From Bordetella parapertussis (GTDB lineage Bacteria > Pseudomonadota > Gammaproteobacteria > Burkholderiales > Burkholderiaceae_B): 44,485 bases of DNA. A model generated the notes under the pieces. That model searched no databases. It saw only the letters and a program-made list of their open reading frames with translations, and was not told the origin of the DNA. Positions 24,704-32,517 of this stretch are shown piece after piece. The DNA is taken from contig CAMDNZ010000025.1 of the NCBI GenBank assembly GCA_945903445.1, positions 1-44,485 of the forward strand, written 5' to 3'. Both the position numbers and the translations under genes were made by a program. The number at the start of each line of letters is the position of its first letter. Position 1 is the stretch's first letter.

Positions 24704-25564
24704 TTAGCTGCGTGTCGCGACCCACTCGCTGCTCGTGCCATCCAAGTGGGTCTTGCCAACCAATTGTTTTCCATCGAGCTTGGCGGAGTAACGCGTCTGG
24801 CCCACAGTGAACGAGACGGTATTGCCTGAAATTTTGCCGTCGGCAATTTGCTGCGTGCCCAAGGTACCGGTGATGTTCTGGAACTGCTGTTCGAGGGTCA
24901 GGGTTTGCTTACCCGCTTTCCATCGGCCTTCCACCTTGGCGGGCACGATCCATAGATGGGCTGTGCACCAGTTCGAGCAATCGCCTTTTACCGTTTCGCT
25001 TTGATCCGGCGCCCAATCGCCCATGCGGAACGAGTTGGACACAATGCGGGTGCCCGGTTTGAGATCGAGAATCGTAGGACGCAGCTTTTCGTTGATCGAC
25101 GGCAGCAAAAACAGCGTGATGACTTGCGCCTGGGTCAGATCCGACTTGAACAAATCGGCTTCTTCGAAACTCGCTTGTTTGTCGACTCCGGCGCGGCGAG
25201 CGGCGGCCTGAGCCACTTTCACCATGTCGGGGTTGTACTCGATGCCGTGGGCGCGCAAGCCTCGTCGGGCCGCGGTGATCACCGTGCGGCCATCGCCCGC
25301 ACCCAGGTCGATCAGATAGTCCTTGGGCGTGACCTTCGCCATGTCCAGCATCTTGTCGACCAGATCTTGCGAAGTCGGCACCCATACGACGTCCTTGCCT
25401 TCCTGTCCCACCGAGGGCACATATTCAGGAATATTTACCGCGCCGGCTACTTGCGCGATGCCCATGGCGGCCGCGAGGATCAAGCCGGTGGCTAGTGTCG
25501 CCATCGACTTGCGCAACGACAGGGCAGAGCGGGATTTGCGGTGCATAGTTAGAGAGACGTGCAT
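24704..25564 (-). CDS. Exported SAM-dependent methyltransferase-like protein
   Basis: A class I methyltransferase fold with motif I LIDLGAGDGRTV (about residues 84-95), an acidic ribose-binding position in GIEYNPD and a later strand VITLFLLPSI. Before it sits a typical Sec signal (SMATLATGLILAAAMGIAQV, then AGAVN), with cleavage near residue 42. After it comes a beta-rich tail of about 75 residues (GRWKAGKQTLTLEQQFQNIT to the end). Two cysteines in GDCSNWC could form a disulphide, fitting export. Substrate unknown; SAM is not normally available outside the cytoplasm, so the activity is puzzling. ATG 25564 has GGAAG eight bases upstream; ATG 25546 is an alternative. Own terminator downstream. 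Confidence 0.85.
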   Translation of the reverse strand: MHVSLTMHRKSRSALSLRKSMATLATGLILAAAMGIAQVAGAVNIPEYVPSVGQEGKDVVWVPTSQDLVDKMLDMAKVTPKDYLIDLGAGDGRTVITAARRGLRAHGIEYNPDMVKVAQAAARRAGVDKQASFEEADLFKSDLTQAQVITLFLLPSINEKLRPTILDLKPGTRIVSNSFRMGDWAPDQSETVKGDCSNWCTAHLWIVPAKVEGRWKAGKQTLTLEQQFQNITGTLGTQQIADGKISGNTVSFTVGQTRYSAKLDGKQLVGKTHLDGTSSEWVATRS

Positions 25565-25762
25565 GACAACTTCCTTATGCAGGTAACGAAGCGGGATTGA
25601 GGTACGAGCATGCGGCTCGCATGAAATGTGAATCTATCCTATCAATTGGCTGACTGTCTTGCGTGGCAAATAAAGAAAAGCTTGTGTCGGCCGGTTACCA
25701 GCATCTAGTCGCAGACGATTGGAGCGGGCAAGATGACAAGTGTTCCATCATTGGAGGTTGCT

Positions 25763-26155
25763 ATGAAGACGTATTTATTCTCGCCGGTGGTAATTGCTGT
25801 CCTTGCGTTGTCGGCAAGCGGTGCATGGGCTCAGGTGCCCAGCGCCTCTTCCGCCGCCTCACCCGCATTTTCTAAGGGTGCCCCGGGCCTTGGGGAGGCT
25901 TCTTCTGCTTTCCGTTATCCCGAATCGGGTAGCCAGCCCAGCTCGACGCTGCGGGTTCGCGAGATTTCCGTCCCGGGTAGCGGCGGCACCGCCGCGCCGG
26001 CACCGGTGCTGGTCACCGACACGCAAGCCAGCCTCGAGGAATACCAACGTTGCCAGCTGGTGGGTACGAGGGCCGCCACCAGCAATGCCGACATGCAGGG
26101 GCGCATTGCCCAGTGTCTCGCTGAACTGGAGGCACGCCGTCGTGCCGGGCAATAA
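25763..26155 (+). CDS. Small secreted protein of unknown function
   Basis: From ATG 25763 (ribosome binding site TTGGAGG) the 130-residue product has a signal peptide (KTYLFSPVVIAVLALSASGA, WA|Q). A low-complexity region rich in S, A, P and G follows, then a short charged C-terminal part with two cysteines (EYQRCQLVG and GRIAQCLAEL). I do not recognise a family. Likely periplasmic. An in-frame start 30 bases upstream lacks a ribosome binding site and would precede the signal peptide. Confidence 0.75.
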   Translation: MKTYLFSPVVIAVLALSASGAWAQVPSASSAASPAFSKGAPGLGEASSAFRYPESGSQPSSTLRVREISVPGSGGTAAPAPVLVTDTQASLEEYQRCQLVGTRAATSNADMQGRIAQCLAELEARRRAGQ

Positions 26156-26217
26156 TCTCGATGCGTGATACGTGATGCTGCGAGGCACGACCGCAAGCTG
26201 ACGTGCCTGCCGCAGCG

Positions 26218-26802
26218 TCAGGGTGTCTGTTTGGCGGGGTCCGATGTTTTCCCGGCCTGCGGCGTGTATGTCAACTTATCCAGTCGATAGCCCTGGGCGC
26301 GGGCCGTGGCAAGTGCCTGTTCGAGATCGGCAGGTGCGAGCGTCGCGTTGCGGGCCAGCACCCATAGCGTGTCGCGGTCGGGGGCGCCGACCACGGCCCA
26401 ACGGTAGTCGGGATCCAGGCCGATCACCCAATAGTCGCCTTTGAACGGCCGAAAAAACGTCACTTCGAGCTTGGCGTTGCCGCTGCCAGCAACGACCGTG
26501 GCCGTACCATCGGCTTGCTCCATGCCGCCTTCGTCGTTGCGACAGCGGTTGGTGACAGCGATGCTGCCGTCTGCATTGCTTCGATATTCGGCAGTGGTAT
26601 CGCCCACGCACTTGCGCTGAAAGAACATGGGGAAGTGCGCGATTTCGTACCAGGTGCCGACGTAGCGCTTCAGATCGACTGCTTTGACCGTTGCGACCGG
26701 TGCTGGGGTCGCGGCGTGGCTAGCTGCTGTGGCGATCGATGCGAGCGCCAGCAATGCCGGACGCAATGCGCGCAAAGCGAAAGAAGAAAGGGGGCGAGTC
26801 AT
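26218..26802 (-). CDS. blc: Bacterial lipocalin (Blc-like)
   Basis: Blc-type lipocalins bind lysophospholipids or fatty acids in the periplasm. The 194-residue product carries the lipocalin signature DLKRYVGTWYEIAHFP, a central CRNDEGGM region, RPFKGDYWVIGLDPDYRWAV and the late LWVLAR. The N-terminal signal peptide (ALRALRPALLALASIATAAS) ends in SHA and has no lipobox cysteine, so it is soluble rather than anchored, unlike E. coli Blc. Start ATG 26802 with CAGGAGAC; the longer upstream frame overlaps gshA and is not used. 31 bases behind gshA, probably one operon. Confidence 0.9.
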   Translation of the reverse strand: MTRPLSSFALRALRPALLALASIATAASHAATPAPVATVKAVDLKRYVGTWYEIAHFPMFFQRKCVGDTTAEYRSNADGSIAVTNRCRNDEGGMEQADGTATVVAGSGNAKLEVTFFRPFKGDYWVIGLDPDYRWAVVGAPDRDTLWVLARNATLAPADLEQALATARAQGYRLDKLTYTPQAGKTSDPAKQTP

Positions 26803-26833
26803 GTGAGTCTCCTGAAATCGCCGCTTGAGAACG

Positions 26834-28423
26834 TCAGGCGGCGTCGGGCGAGCAGCCCTGTTGCAGCGCTCGCTCGTACTGGTGCACGTAGGCGTCGAAA
26901 TCGATCGAATCGGATTGCTCGATGCGCTGTTGCGCGTCGATGGATGCCCGGGCTTCTTGTTCGAATGCATCGATTGTTTCGCTAGCGAGCGGGGCTGCGC
27001 GCAAGTCGCGGGCGTGCGCTGCGCTTTGCGCCAGCGTGAATGCCAGGAAATCGTCGCCGTTTGCGCGAACACCGGCCAGTACTCGTGCCGATGGCGTCAA
27101 CGCGGGGTCGTCCAACTTGGCTTGTTGCACCGCCAGTGACTCGACGTACGCGCGTGTGCCATGGGCATGATCGAGCGCCTCTGCGTAAGGGCGAATTTTT
27201 TCCAATAGCGTAGAACCCCATTCGGGCACGCTCACCTCGGATCCCTGGCGTTGCAGCATCAGGCCCGGCAAGCGGCCTTGTTTGACCACTTGGGCGAAGT
27301 TCGCGTCGCTTTCGGCGCAAAAACCGGCATCGCCGAAAGCCGGACTGACTTCCGTCGCGCAGAACAACAGGAATGCGTCGACGAAGCGTGCCGTCGCCGC
27401 GCTGATGCCTACCGGCTCGAACGGGTCGATATCCAGACAGCGCACCTCGACGTATTGCACGCCGCGCGTGGCCAAGGCCGTAGCAGGCCGTTCGCAGCGA
27501 CCGGTGGCACGCTTGGGGCGGATGATCGAGTAGTACTCGTTCTCGATTTGCAGCACATTGGTATTTAACTGAATCCACTCGCCGTCGCGATGCGTACCGA
27601 TGGCCTCGTACTCGGGCCAGGGTTGCGACACGGCGGTAAACATGCGGTGCAGGAACTCGTCCAGACTGTTGTAGCAGAGCTTCAACTGGCTTTGCGCCTG
27701 GTTCTGGTAGCCCATATCGCTCATGCGCAGGCTGGTGGCGTAGGGTAAATAAGCGCTTTCGGTGCCCAATGGTTCCAGCGATGCAGGCTTGTCGGCCATG
27801 AAGCGCCGCGCGACGACGGGCGACGCGCCAAACAAATACATCAACAACCAGCTATACCGCGTGAAGTTGCGGATGAGCGCGATATACCCTTCCGAACGCT
27901 TGTCTTGCAGAAGCGTACCGGGTGTGTCCAAACCTTGCCAATAGGCGTCGGGCAGCGAGAAATTGTAGTGAACGCCAGCAATACATTGCATGGCCTTGCC
28001 ATAGCGCTCTGCCAGACCCCGTCGATACACGTGCTTGAGCCTGCCAGTGTTTGACGTGCCATACCAACCGATGGCGATATCGGGTTCGGGCGGCAGGTTG
28101 GCAGGCATGGATTGATTCCATATCAATTCATCGCCCAAGTGGCGCGTCACGAAACGGTGTACGTCGCTCAACTCGGCCAACATGGCTTCTACGGTGGTGT
28201 GGGTGCCGGTGATCAGTTCGAGCAGCGCTTCGGCGTAGTCGGTGGTGATGCGGCCATGGGTGAGCGCCGATCCCAGCACTTTGGGGTGGGATGTCATGGC
28301 CAAGCGCGCCTGGGCGTCTACGCGCAAACCTTCTTTCTCGATGCCCCTCAACGCCAGGCGCAGCCATTCGGGGTTTGCCAGCAGGGTTGCCGCGCGGGCG
28401 CTATCAGGTGCTATCACAATCAA
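26834..28423 (-). CDS. gshA: Glutamate-cysteine ligase
   Basis: Catalyses the first step of glutathione synthesis. The 529-residue protein belongs to the gamma-proteobacterial-type GshA group: GIEKEGLRVDAQ at 27-38, DYAEALLELIT, the long AGVHYNFSLPDAYW stretch, and CLDIDPFEPVGIS. The open frame starts with TTG 28423; GTG two codons later is an alternative. Divergent from the lipoprotein gene at 28608. Confidence 0.95.
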   Translation of the reverse strand: MIVIAPDSARAATLLANPEWLRLALRGIEKEGLRVDAQARLAMTSHPKVLGSALTHGRITTDYAEALLELITGTHTTVEAMLAELSDVHRFVTRHLGDELIWNQSMPANLPPEPDIAIGWYGTSNTGRLKHVYRRGLAERYGKAMQCIAGVHYNFSLPDAYWQGLDTPGTLLQDKRSEGYIALIRNFTRYSWLLMYLFGASPVVARRFMADKPASLEPLGTESAYLPYATSLRMSDMGYQNQAQSQLKLCYNSLDEFLHRMFTAVSQPWPEYEAIGTHRDGEWIQLNTNVLQIENEYYSIIRPKRATGRCERPATALATRGVQYVEVRCLDIDPFEPVGISAATARFVDAFLLFCATEVSPAFGDAGFCAESDANFAQVVKQGRLPGLMLQRQGSEVSVPEWGSTLLEKIRPYAEALDHAHGTRAYVESLAVQQAKLDDPALTPSARVLAGVRANGDDFLAFTLAQSAAHARDLRAAPLASETIDAFEQEARASIDAQQRIEQSDSIDFDAYVHQYERALQQGCSPDAA

Positions 28424-28607
28424 TCTTCTGGTGGATGCGCGTGCAAAGCGCCGGAATGTCTATCTTAGCGGTCGGGTAGGGCCAATTGTGACCCAGGGTT
28501 CGTGGACCATTGTAGGGTAAGGCCTAGGTCAGAACGCTGGTAATCCTGGCGACTAGCAGGGAAAATGCCAACTCTTTGTTTCATACCGCCCTGTGTCCTT
28601 TAATCCA

Positions 28608-29174
28608 ATGATCGCCTGCCTTGCCCGCCGTGGGTTTTATCTGTGTCTAGCCGTTGGTGGGCTATTGTGCATCGTGAGCCTTGCGGGCTGTTCACCGCAA
28701 TACAACTGGCGTGAATGGATCGCGGAAGACGGCGCGGTGCGCGCTTTTTTTCCAGCGCGCCCGCAAACCGAGCAGCGCATTGTGAGCTTGCCCGAAGCCG
28801 AGCTGGACTATCGCATGACCGTCGCGACGGTTAACGACGCCATGTTCGCGGTGGCCCAGGCCGCTTTACCGGCCAGCGATAGGGGCGACTTGGAACGTGC
28901 AGCGACGATCGCCCGCGCAGTGGGTCGCAGCGTTTACGCCAGTTTGCAAGCGACGCCGCCCGATCCCTTGCCTGTCGATGGCACCGTGATGACCATTCGA
29001 GGGCAGGGCACGCGCTCGGGCACGTGGGCGACGCTGCGGCTGTGGGCCACGCCTCGGGCCGTCATCGAAGCCATCGCCCTGGGTCGCACGGCTGACTTGC
29101 CTGCCGAGCAAGCACAGCAATTCGTCTCGCAGGTCGTGGTGTCTGCGGCGATTCCGGGCGCCGCGCGGCCATGA
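28608..29174 (+). CDS. Lipoprotein of unknown function
   Basis: A 188-residue product with a signal peptide and lipobox VSLAGC, then a mixed alpha/beta domain (WIAEDGAVRAFFPARPQTEQ, ATVNDAMFAVAQAALPAS). This FPARPQ opening after a lipobox resembles small proteobacterial proteins with no defined role. ATG 28608 and GTG 28593 are both possible; I prefer the ATG. The 184-base gap to gshA must hold both divergent promoters, but I see no clear hexamers. Ends 112 bases before the convergent LuxR-type gene. Confidence 0.75.
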   Translation: MIACLARRGFYLCLAVGGLLCIVSLAGCSPQYNWREWIAEDGAVRAFFPARPQTEQRIVSLPEAELDYRMTVATVNDAMFAVAQAALPASDRGDLERAATIARAVGRSVYASLQATPPDPLPVDGTVMTIRGQGTRSGTWATLRLWATPRAVIEAIALGRTADLPAEQAQQFVSQVVVSAAIPGAARP

Positions 29175-29181
29175 GATGGCA

Positions 29182-29289
29182 TTGCACCGGATTAGGTCGT
29201 CCCGGTTTGCATTGCATCGGTTCGCCTTTCTGCGGCTCGCCTCATATGGGCTTGCATCGCTTTGGACGGCACGACCGCCGCTTGCATCA
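29182..29289. repeat. Phased TTGCAYC direct repeats
   Basis: Short repeats TTGCACC, TTGCATC, TTGCATC and TTGCATC start at 29182, 29212, 29252 and 29282. A fifth partial copy (TTGCATT) at 29207 abuts the second. Spacings of 30, 40 and 30 bases are whole helical turns. They fill the gap between two convergent genes and reach the end of the LuxR-type gene. Whether they bind a protein or are a decayed tandem repeat is open. Confidence 0.4.
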
Positions 29290-29508
29290 CTGCGCCGTGC
29301 TGGTCTGGGGCAACCAGCCACGGGCCTGGGCCGCAGCGACTGCTGCGCAGCGCCGGTTCACGCCCAAGCGCACGCAGGCCGCTTGGAGATGGAAATTCAC
29401 GGTGCGTTCGGTAATGCCCACGATGCGAGCCGTTTCCCAGCTGGTTTTGCCGGCGGCAACCCATTGCAGGCAAAGAGTTTGTCGAGGTGAAAGCCTATCG
29501 GTATTCAT
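29287..29508 (-). CDS. Stand-alone LuxR-type HTH protein
   Basis: A 73-residue product that is almost only a GerE/LuxR DNA-binding domain: LSPRQTLCLQWVAAGKTSWE, TARIVGITERTVNFHLQAAC, VRLGVNRRCAAVAAA. No sensor or receiver domain is encoded upstream. A longer open frame to 29607 adds only arginine-rich sequence unlike a domain, so ATG 29508 is preferred. It may be a free DNA-binding regulator, as in some solo LuxR proteins, or the surviving 3' end of a larger gene. Confidence 0.75.
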   Translation of the reverse strand: MNTDRLSPRQTLCLQWVAAGKTSWETARIVGITERTVNFHLQAACVRLGVNRRCAAVAAAQARGWLPQTSTAQ

Positions 29509-29643
29509 GTCGAGCAGTTTCCTGCGCCGACGTCGTGTGCGCCAGTGTCTATACGGATATGAATAAGCCGCAATCGTCCCGACTCGAGAAACGTCTAGCT
29601 CGCCCATTCATTTCCATTCATCCCGCCAACTCGTTCCCCCGCC

Positions 29644-30534
29644 ATGCTCTCGCTGATTCCGATGTATTTGCAGTCTGCCATCGTGCTTGCTCCGCTCGTA
29701 CTCATCATCGGAATTGGCGTGTTCTGGGGGAAAAAAGACTATCCCTTCGCCGGTCCTTTTGTGACTATGTTGGTGACAAGTGTCACCACCCCTGCATTGG
29801 TCTTCAAAACGTTTTCCACCACGCAGATCGGTGCGAGCGAGATGGTCAGCGTACTGGGCGCGACCGTCTTGGGCATCGTGCTGTGCATGGCCCTGTGCGC
29901 GGTGGTTTTGAAAGTCATCGGCATGCCGGTGCGCGCCATGCTGCAACTCGCTTCGTTTCCCAACGCCGGTAACCTGGGTCTGCCGATTTCTTACCTGGCC
30001 TATGGCGATGTGGGTTTGTCGACGGCGGTGGCGTTTTTCGCCATCGTGTCGTTCCTGACCCATACCGTGGGGGTGCGAACCTTGCCCAATACCCAAGGTG
30101 TCGGCTCGTGGAAAAGCCCGATTCTATTGGCCTGCGCGACGGCCATCGGGCTGCGTGTGTTCAGCGTGCCGGTGCCTGACGTACTGCTGGAGACGGCCGG
30201 TATGCTCGGCGCTTGCACGGTTCCTCTGATGCTGTTGAGTCTGGGGCATGCGTTGGCGCTGATCCCCCGCACCAGCTTGCGAGCGGGCGCGGTCGTGGGG
30301 GTGATCCGTTTGGCCGTAGGGGCCCTGGTCGGCTACGGCATGATCGGCTTGTTGCCTTTGCCGGCTGCCGTGGGCGGCACGCTGGCCTTGCAGTTGTCCA
30401 TGCCTTGCGCCGTGGTCAGCTATATGTATGTGCGCCGTTTTACCGACATGCACGATGTGGCGGCAGGCGCGGTATTGGTCTCGACCGTCACGTTCTTGCT
30501 GTACGTACCGGTACTGATACTGGTGGCGCGCTGA
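29644..30534 (+). CDS. AEC-family (auxin efflux carrier) transporter
   Basis: A 296-residue inner-membrane protein with about nine to ten hydrophobic helices. Family marks include the N-terminal PLVLIIGIGVFWGK, the conserved FPNAGNLGLPISYLAYG motif between helices, and a second half ending in a duplicated-like bundle. Bacterial AEC proteins export or take up small organic acids such as malate or malonate; the substrate here is unknown. Start ATG 29644; divergent from the LuxR-type gene, which could be its regulator. It ends 106 bases before metX. Confidence 0.88.
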   Translation: MLSLIPMYLQSAIVLAPLVLIIGIGVFWGKKDYPFAGPFVTMLVTSVTTPALVFKTFSTTQIGASEMVSVLGATVLGIVLCMALCAVVLKVIGMPVRAMLQLASFPNAGNLGLPISYLAYGDVGLSTAVAFFAIVSFLTHTVGVRTLPNTQGVGSWKSPILLACATAIGLRVFSVPVPDVLLETAGMLGACTVPLMLLSLGHALALIPRTSLRAGAVVGVIRLAVGALVGYGMIGLLPLPAAVGGTLALQLSMPCAVVSYMYVRRFTDMHDVAAGAVLVSTVTFLLYVPVLILVAR

Positions 30535-30548
30535 TGCCCCGATGTGGG

Positions 30549-30557
30549 TGGTAGAAT
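30549..30557 (+). promoter_or_regulatory. Extended -10 promoter for metXW
   Basis: TGGTAGAAT matches the extended -10 pattern TGnTATAAT with one mismatch. It lies about 30 bases upstream of the riboswitch aptamer, giving a start about 7 bases on. No TTGACA is needed at such promoters, and none is seen. Confidence 0.55.
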
Positions 30558-30580
30558 TTCTGAAATATCGACATCGTTGT

Positions 30581-30633
30581 GCGCCGATTTGCCTGATCCG
30601 CTTGCGGGCGCTTAATAAAACCAGCTAAAGAGG
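30581..30633 (+). ncRNA. SAM-II riboswitch upstream of metX
   Basis: The segment matches the SAM-II (metA motif) layout. Stem strand GCGCC (30581-30585) is followed by GATTTGCC, a short loop, and the closing strand GGCGC (30607-30611). TTAATAAAA and then AGCTAAAGAGG (30623-30633) form the pseudoknot part. Conserved marks GATTT, the A-rich linker and AGCTAAA-AGG are all present. The last element contains the metX ribosome binding site (AAAGAGG, 7 bases before ATG). SAM binding should therefore hide it and lower translation of metXW, a feedback on methionine synthesis. Recognised by eye; a covariance search was not possible. Confidence 0.85.
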
Positions 30634-30640
30634 TCTCGTC

Positions 30641-31885
30641 ATGAGCACATCCTCGATCGACGCCGGCGCACGCGCCGCCGTCGCTGCACTTTTGCCCGTT
30701 GCCGCACCTGCGGAGTCGGTGGGTGTCGTCACCGCCACTTTGCTGCATTTCGATCGGCCTTTGCCTTTGGCCAGCGGCCAGACCCTGCCCGCTTACGAGC
30801 TGGCCGTCGAAACCTATGGTCGGCTAAATGCCGACCGCAGCAACGCGGTGCTGATCTGTCACGCCTTAAATGCCTCGCATCACGTCGCGGGCGTGTCCAG
30901 CACCGATCCCAAAGACATTGGCTGGTGGGACAACATGGTCGGTCCTGGCAAACCTCTGGATACCGACCGATTTTTCGTGATCGGTATCAACAATCTCGGC
31001 TCGTGTTTCGGCTCGACCGGTCCGGCCAGCATCGATTCCGCCACCGGTAAGCCCTGGGGCGCGGCGTTTCCGGTCTTGACCGTGGAAGACTGGGTGCATG
31101 CACAGGCGCGTGTCGCCGACCATTTCGGTATCGCGACTTTCGCAGCGGTGATGGGCGGATCCTTAGGCGGCATGCAAGCCCTGAGCTGGGCCATCACGTG
31201 CCCCGAGCGTGTGGCGCATTGCGTGGTCATTGCCAGCACGCCCCGCTTGTCGGCACAAAACATCGGTTTTAACGAAGTCGCCAGACGCGCCATCATCACC
31301 GATCCCGATTTTCATGGGGGCGACTATTGCGCGCATGGCACCGTGCCGCGGCGCGGCTTGTCGGTGGCGCGCATGATTGGCCACATCACCTATCAGTCGG
31401 ACGACGACATGGCCGAGAAGTTCGGCCGCAACCAGCGTTCGCCCGCGGCCGATGGCGAGTGGCGCTATGGCTACGATGTCGAATTCGAAGTCGAGTCTTA
31501 CCTGCGCTATCAAGGCGAGAAATTCTCGCGTTATTTCGATGCCAACACGTATTTGTTGATCACCCGCGCATTGGATTATTTCGATCCATCGCGCACCACG
31601 GGAGGCGATCTGGCGCGCGCGCTGGCGCCGGCCACGGCCGATTTTCTGTTGGTGTCGTTTACGACCGATTGGCGCTTTCCGCCGGAACGTTCGCGCGAAA
31701 CGGTGCGTGCCTTGTTGAAAAACGGTAATCCGGTCAGTTATGCCGAGATCGATGCACCGCATGGGCACGACGCCTTTTTGCTGACCGACTCGCGTTACCA
31801 CGCCTTGGTCGCAGGCTATTTCGATCGAATTGCCGCCAAGCTCGGCTTGTCCGAACGTAGCGGCAACGCAGGAGACAACACATGA
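30641..31885 (+). CDS. metX: Homoserine O-acyltransferase (MetX)
   Basis: Activates homoserine with an acyl group from acetyl- or succinyl-CoA for methionine synthesis. The 414-residue alpha/beta-hydrolase has the nucleophile elbow GGSLGGMQ with Ser174, the late Asp in SFTTDWRFPPERS and the catalytic His in DAPHGHDAFLL. CHALNASHHVAG and INNLGSCFGSTGP are the usual N-terminal marks. Acetyl versus succinyl specificity cannot be read with certainty. It is preceded by a SAM-II riboswitch and overlaps metW by ATGA; MetW is often required for MetX activity in proteobacteria. Confidence 0.96.
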   Translation: MSTSSIDAGARAAVAALLPVAAPAESVGVVTATLLHFDRPLPLASGQTLPAYELAVETYGRLNADRSNAVLICHALNASHHVAGVSSTDPKDIGWWDNMVGPGKPLDTDRFFVIGINNLGSCFGSTGPASIDSATGKPWGAAFPVLTVEDWVHAQARVADHFGIATFAAVMGGSLGGMQALSWAITCPERVAHCVVIASTPRLSAQNIGFNEVARRAIITDPDFHGGDYCAHGTVPRRGLSVARMIGHITYQSDDDMAEKFGRNQRSPAADGEWRYGYDVEFEVESYLRYQGEKFSRYFDANTYLLITRALDYFDPSRTTGGDLARALAPATADFLLVSFTTDWRFPPERSRETVRALLKNGNPVSYAEIDAPHGHDAFLLTDSRYHALVAGYFDRIAAKLGLSERSGNAGDNT

Positions 31886-32496
31886 GTTCGGCAGGACAAT
31901 CGGTGCTCGATTCCCGCCTGCGTCCCGATTTGGCGCGAATCGCTCAATGGATCGCGCCCGGCTCGCGCGTGCTCGACTTGGGATGTGGCGATGGCACGCT
32001 GCTGGCTGCCTTGCGCGACGAACGTAAGGTGATCGGTGCGGGTGTCGAGATCGACGACACGCAGGTCATTCAATGCGTTCGACGTGGCGTACACGTCATC
32101 CAGCAAAACCTGGAAGACGGTTTGGCTTTGTTCGACGACGAGCAGTTCGATACCGTGGTGTTGTCACAGACCTTGCAGTCCATGCACAATACCGAGCATA
32201 TCTTGCGCGAGATGGGGCGTGTGGCGCGTCAAGGTATCGTCTCGTTTCCGAATTTCGGTTACTGGCGCTATGGCATGACCATTCTGGCCGGGCGCATGCC
32301 GGTGTCGGGCCAGATGCCTTATCAGTGGTACAACACCCCTAATATTCATTTGTGCACCTTGAGTGATTTCGAGGATCTGGCGCGCGCGATGGGCTTGCCC
32401 ATCATCGAACGCGCCACCTTCCACGGGCCCCGGGAGACGACGTTCTTACCGGGGTGGCGCAGCACGCTTGCCGTTTATCGGTTTGCGACGTCCTGA
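31882..32496 (+). CDS. metW: Methionine biosynthesis protein MetW
   Basis: A 204-residue class I methyltransferase-fold protein with SAM-binding motif VLDLGCGDGTLLAAL at about 30-44 and the family stretch QNLEDGLALFDDEQFDTVVL. The C-terminal half contains FPNFGYWR and PYQWYNTPNIHLCTLSDFED, both characteristic of MetW. In related bacteria MetW forms a complex with MetX; a methylation substrate is not established. Translationally coupled to metX and under the same riboswitch. Confidence 0.95.
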   Translation: MSSAGQSVLDSRLRPDLARIAQWIAPGSRVLDLGCGDGTLLAALRDERKVIGAGVEIDDTQVIQCVRRGVHVIQQNLEDGLALFDDEQFDTVVLSQTLQSMHNTEHILREMGRVARQGIVSFPNFGYWRYGMTILAGRMPVSGQMPYQWYNTPNIHLCTLSDFEDLARAMGLPIIERATFHGPRETTFLPGWRSTLAVYRFATS

Positions 32497-32517
32497 TTTT
32501 TCCCGTTGGAGGCTTGT

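Noticed and set aside
26183..26208. Hairpin AGGCACG/CGTGCCT between two convergent genes as a terminator
   Set aside because: Twelve-base loop and no T-run on either strand, so it is too weak to call.
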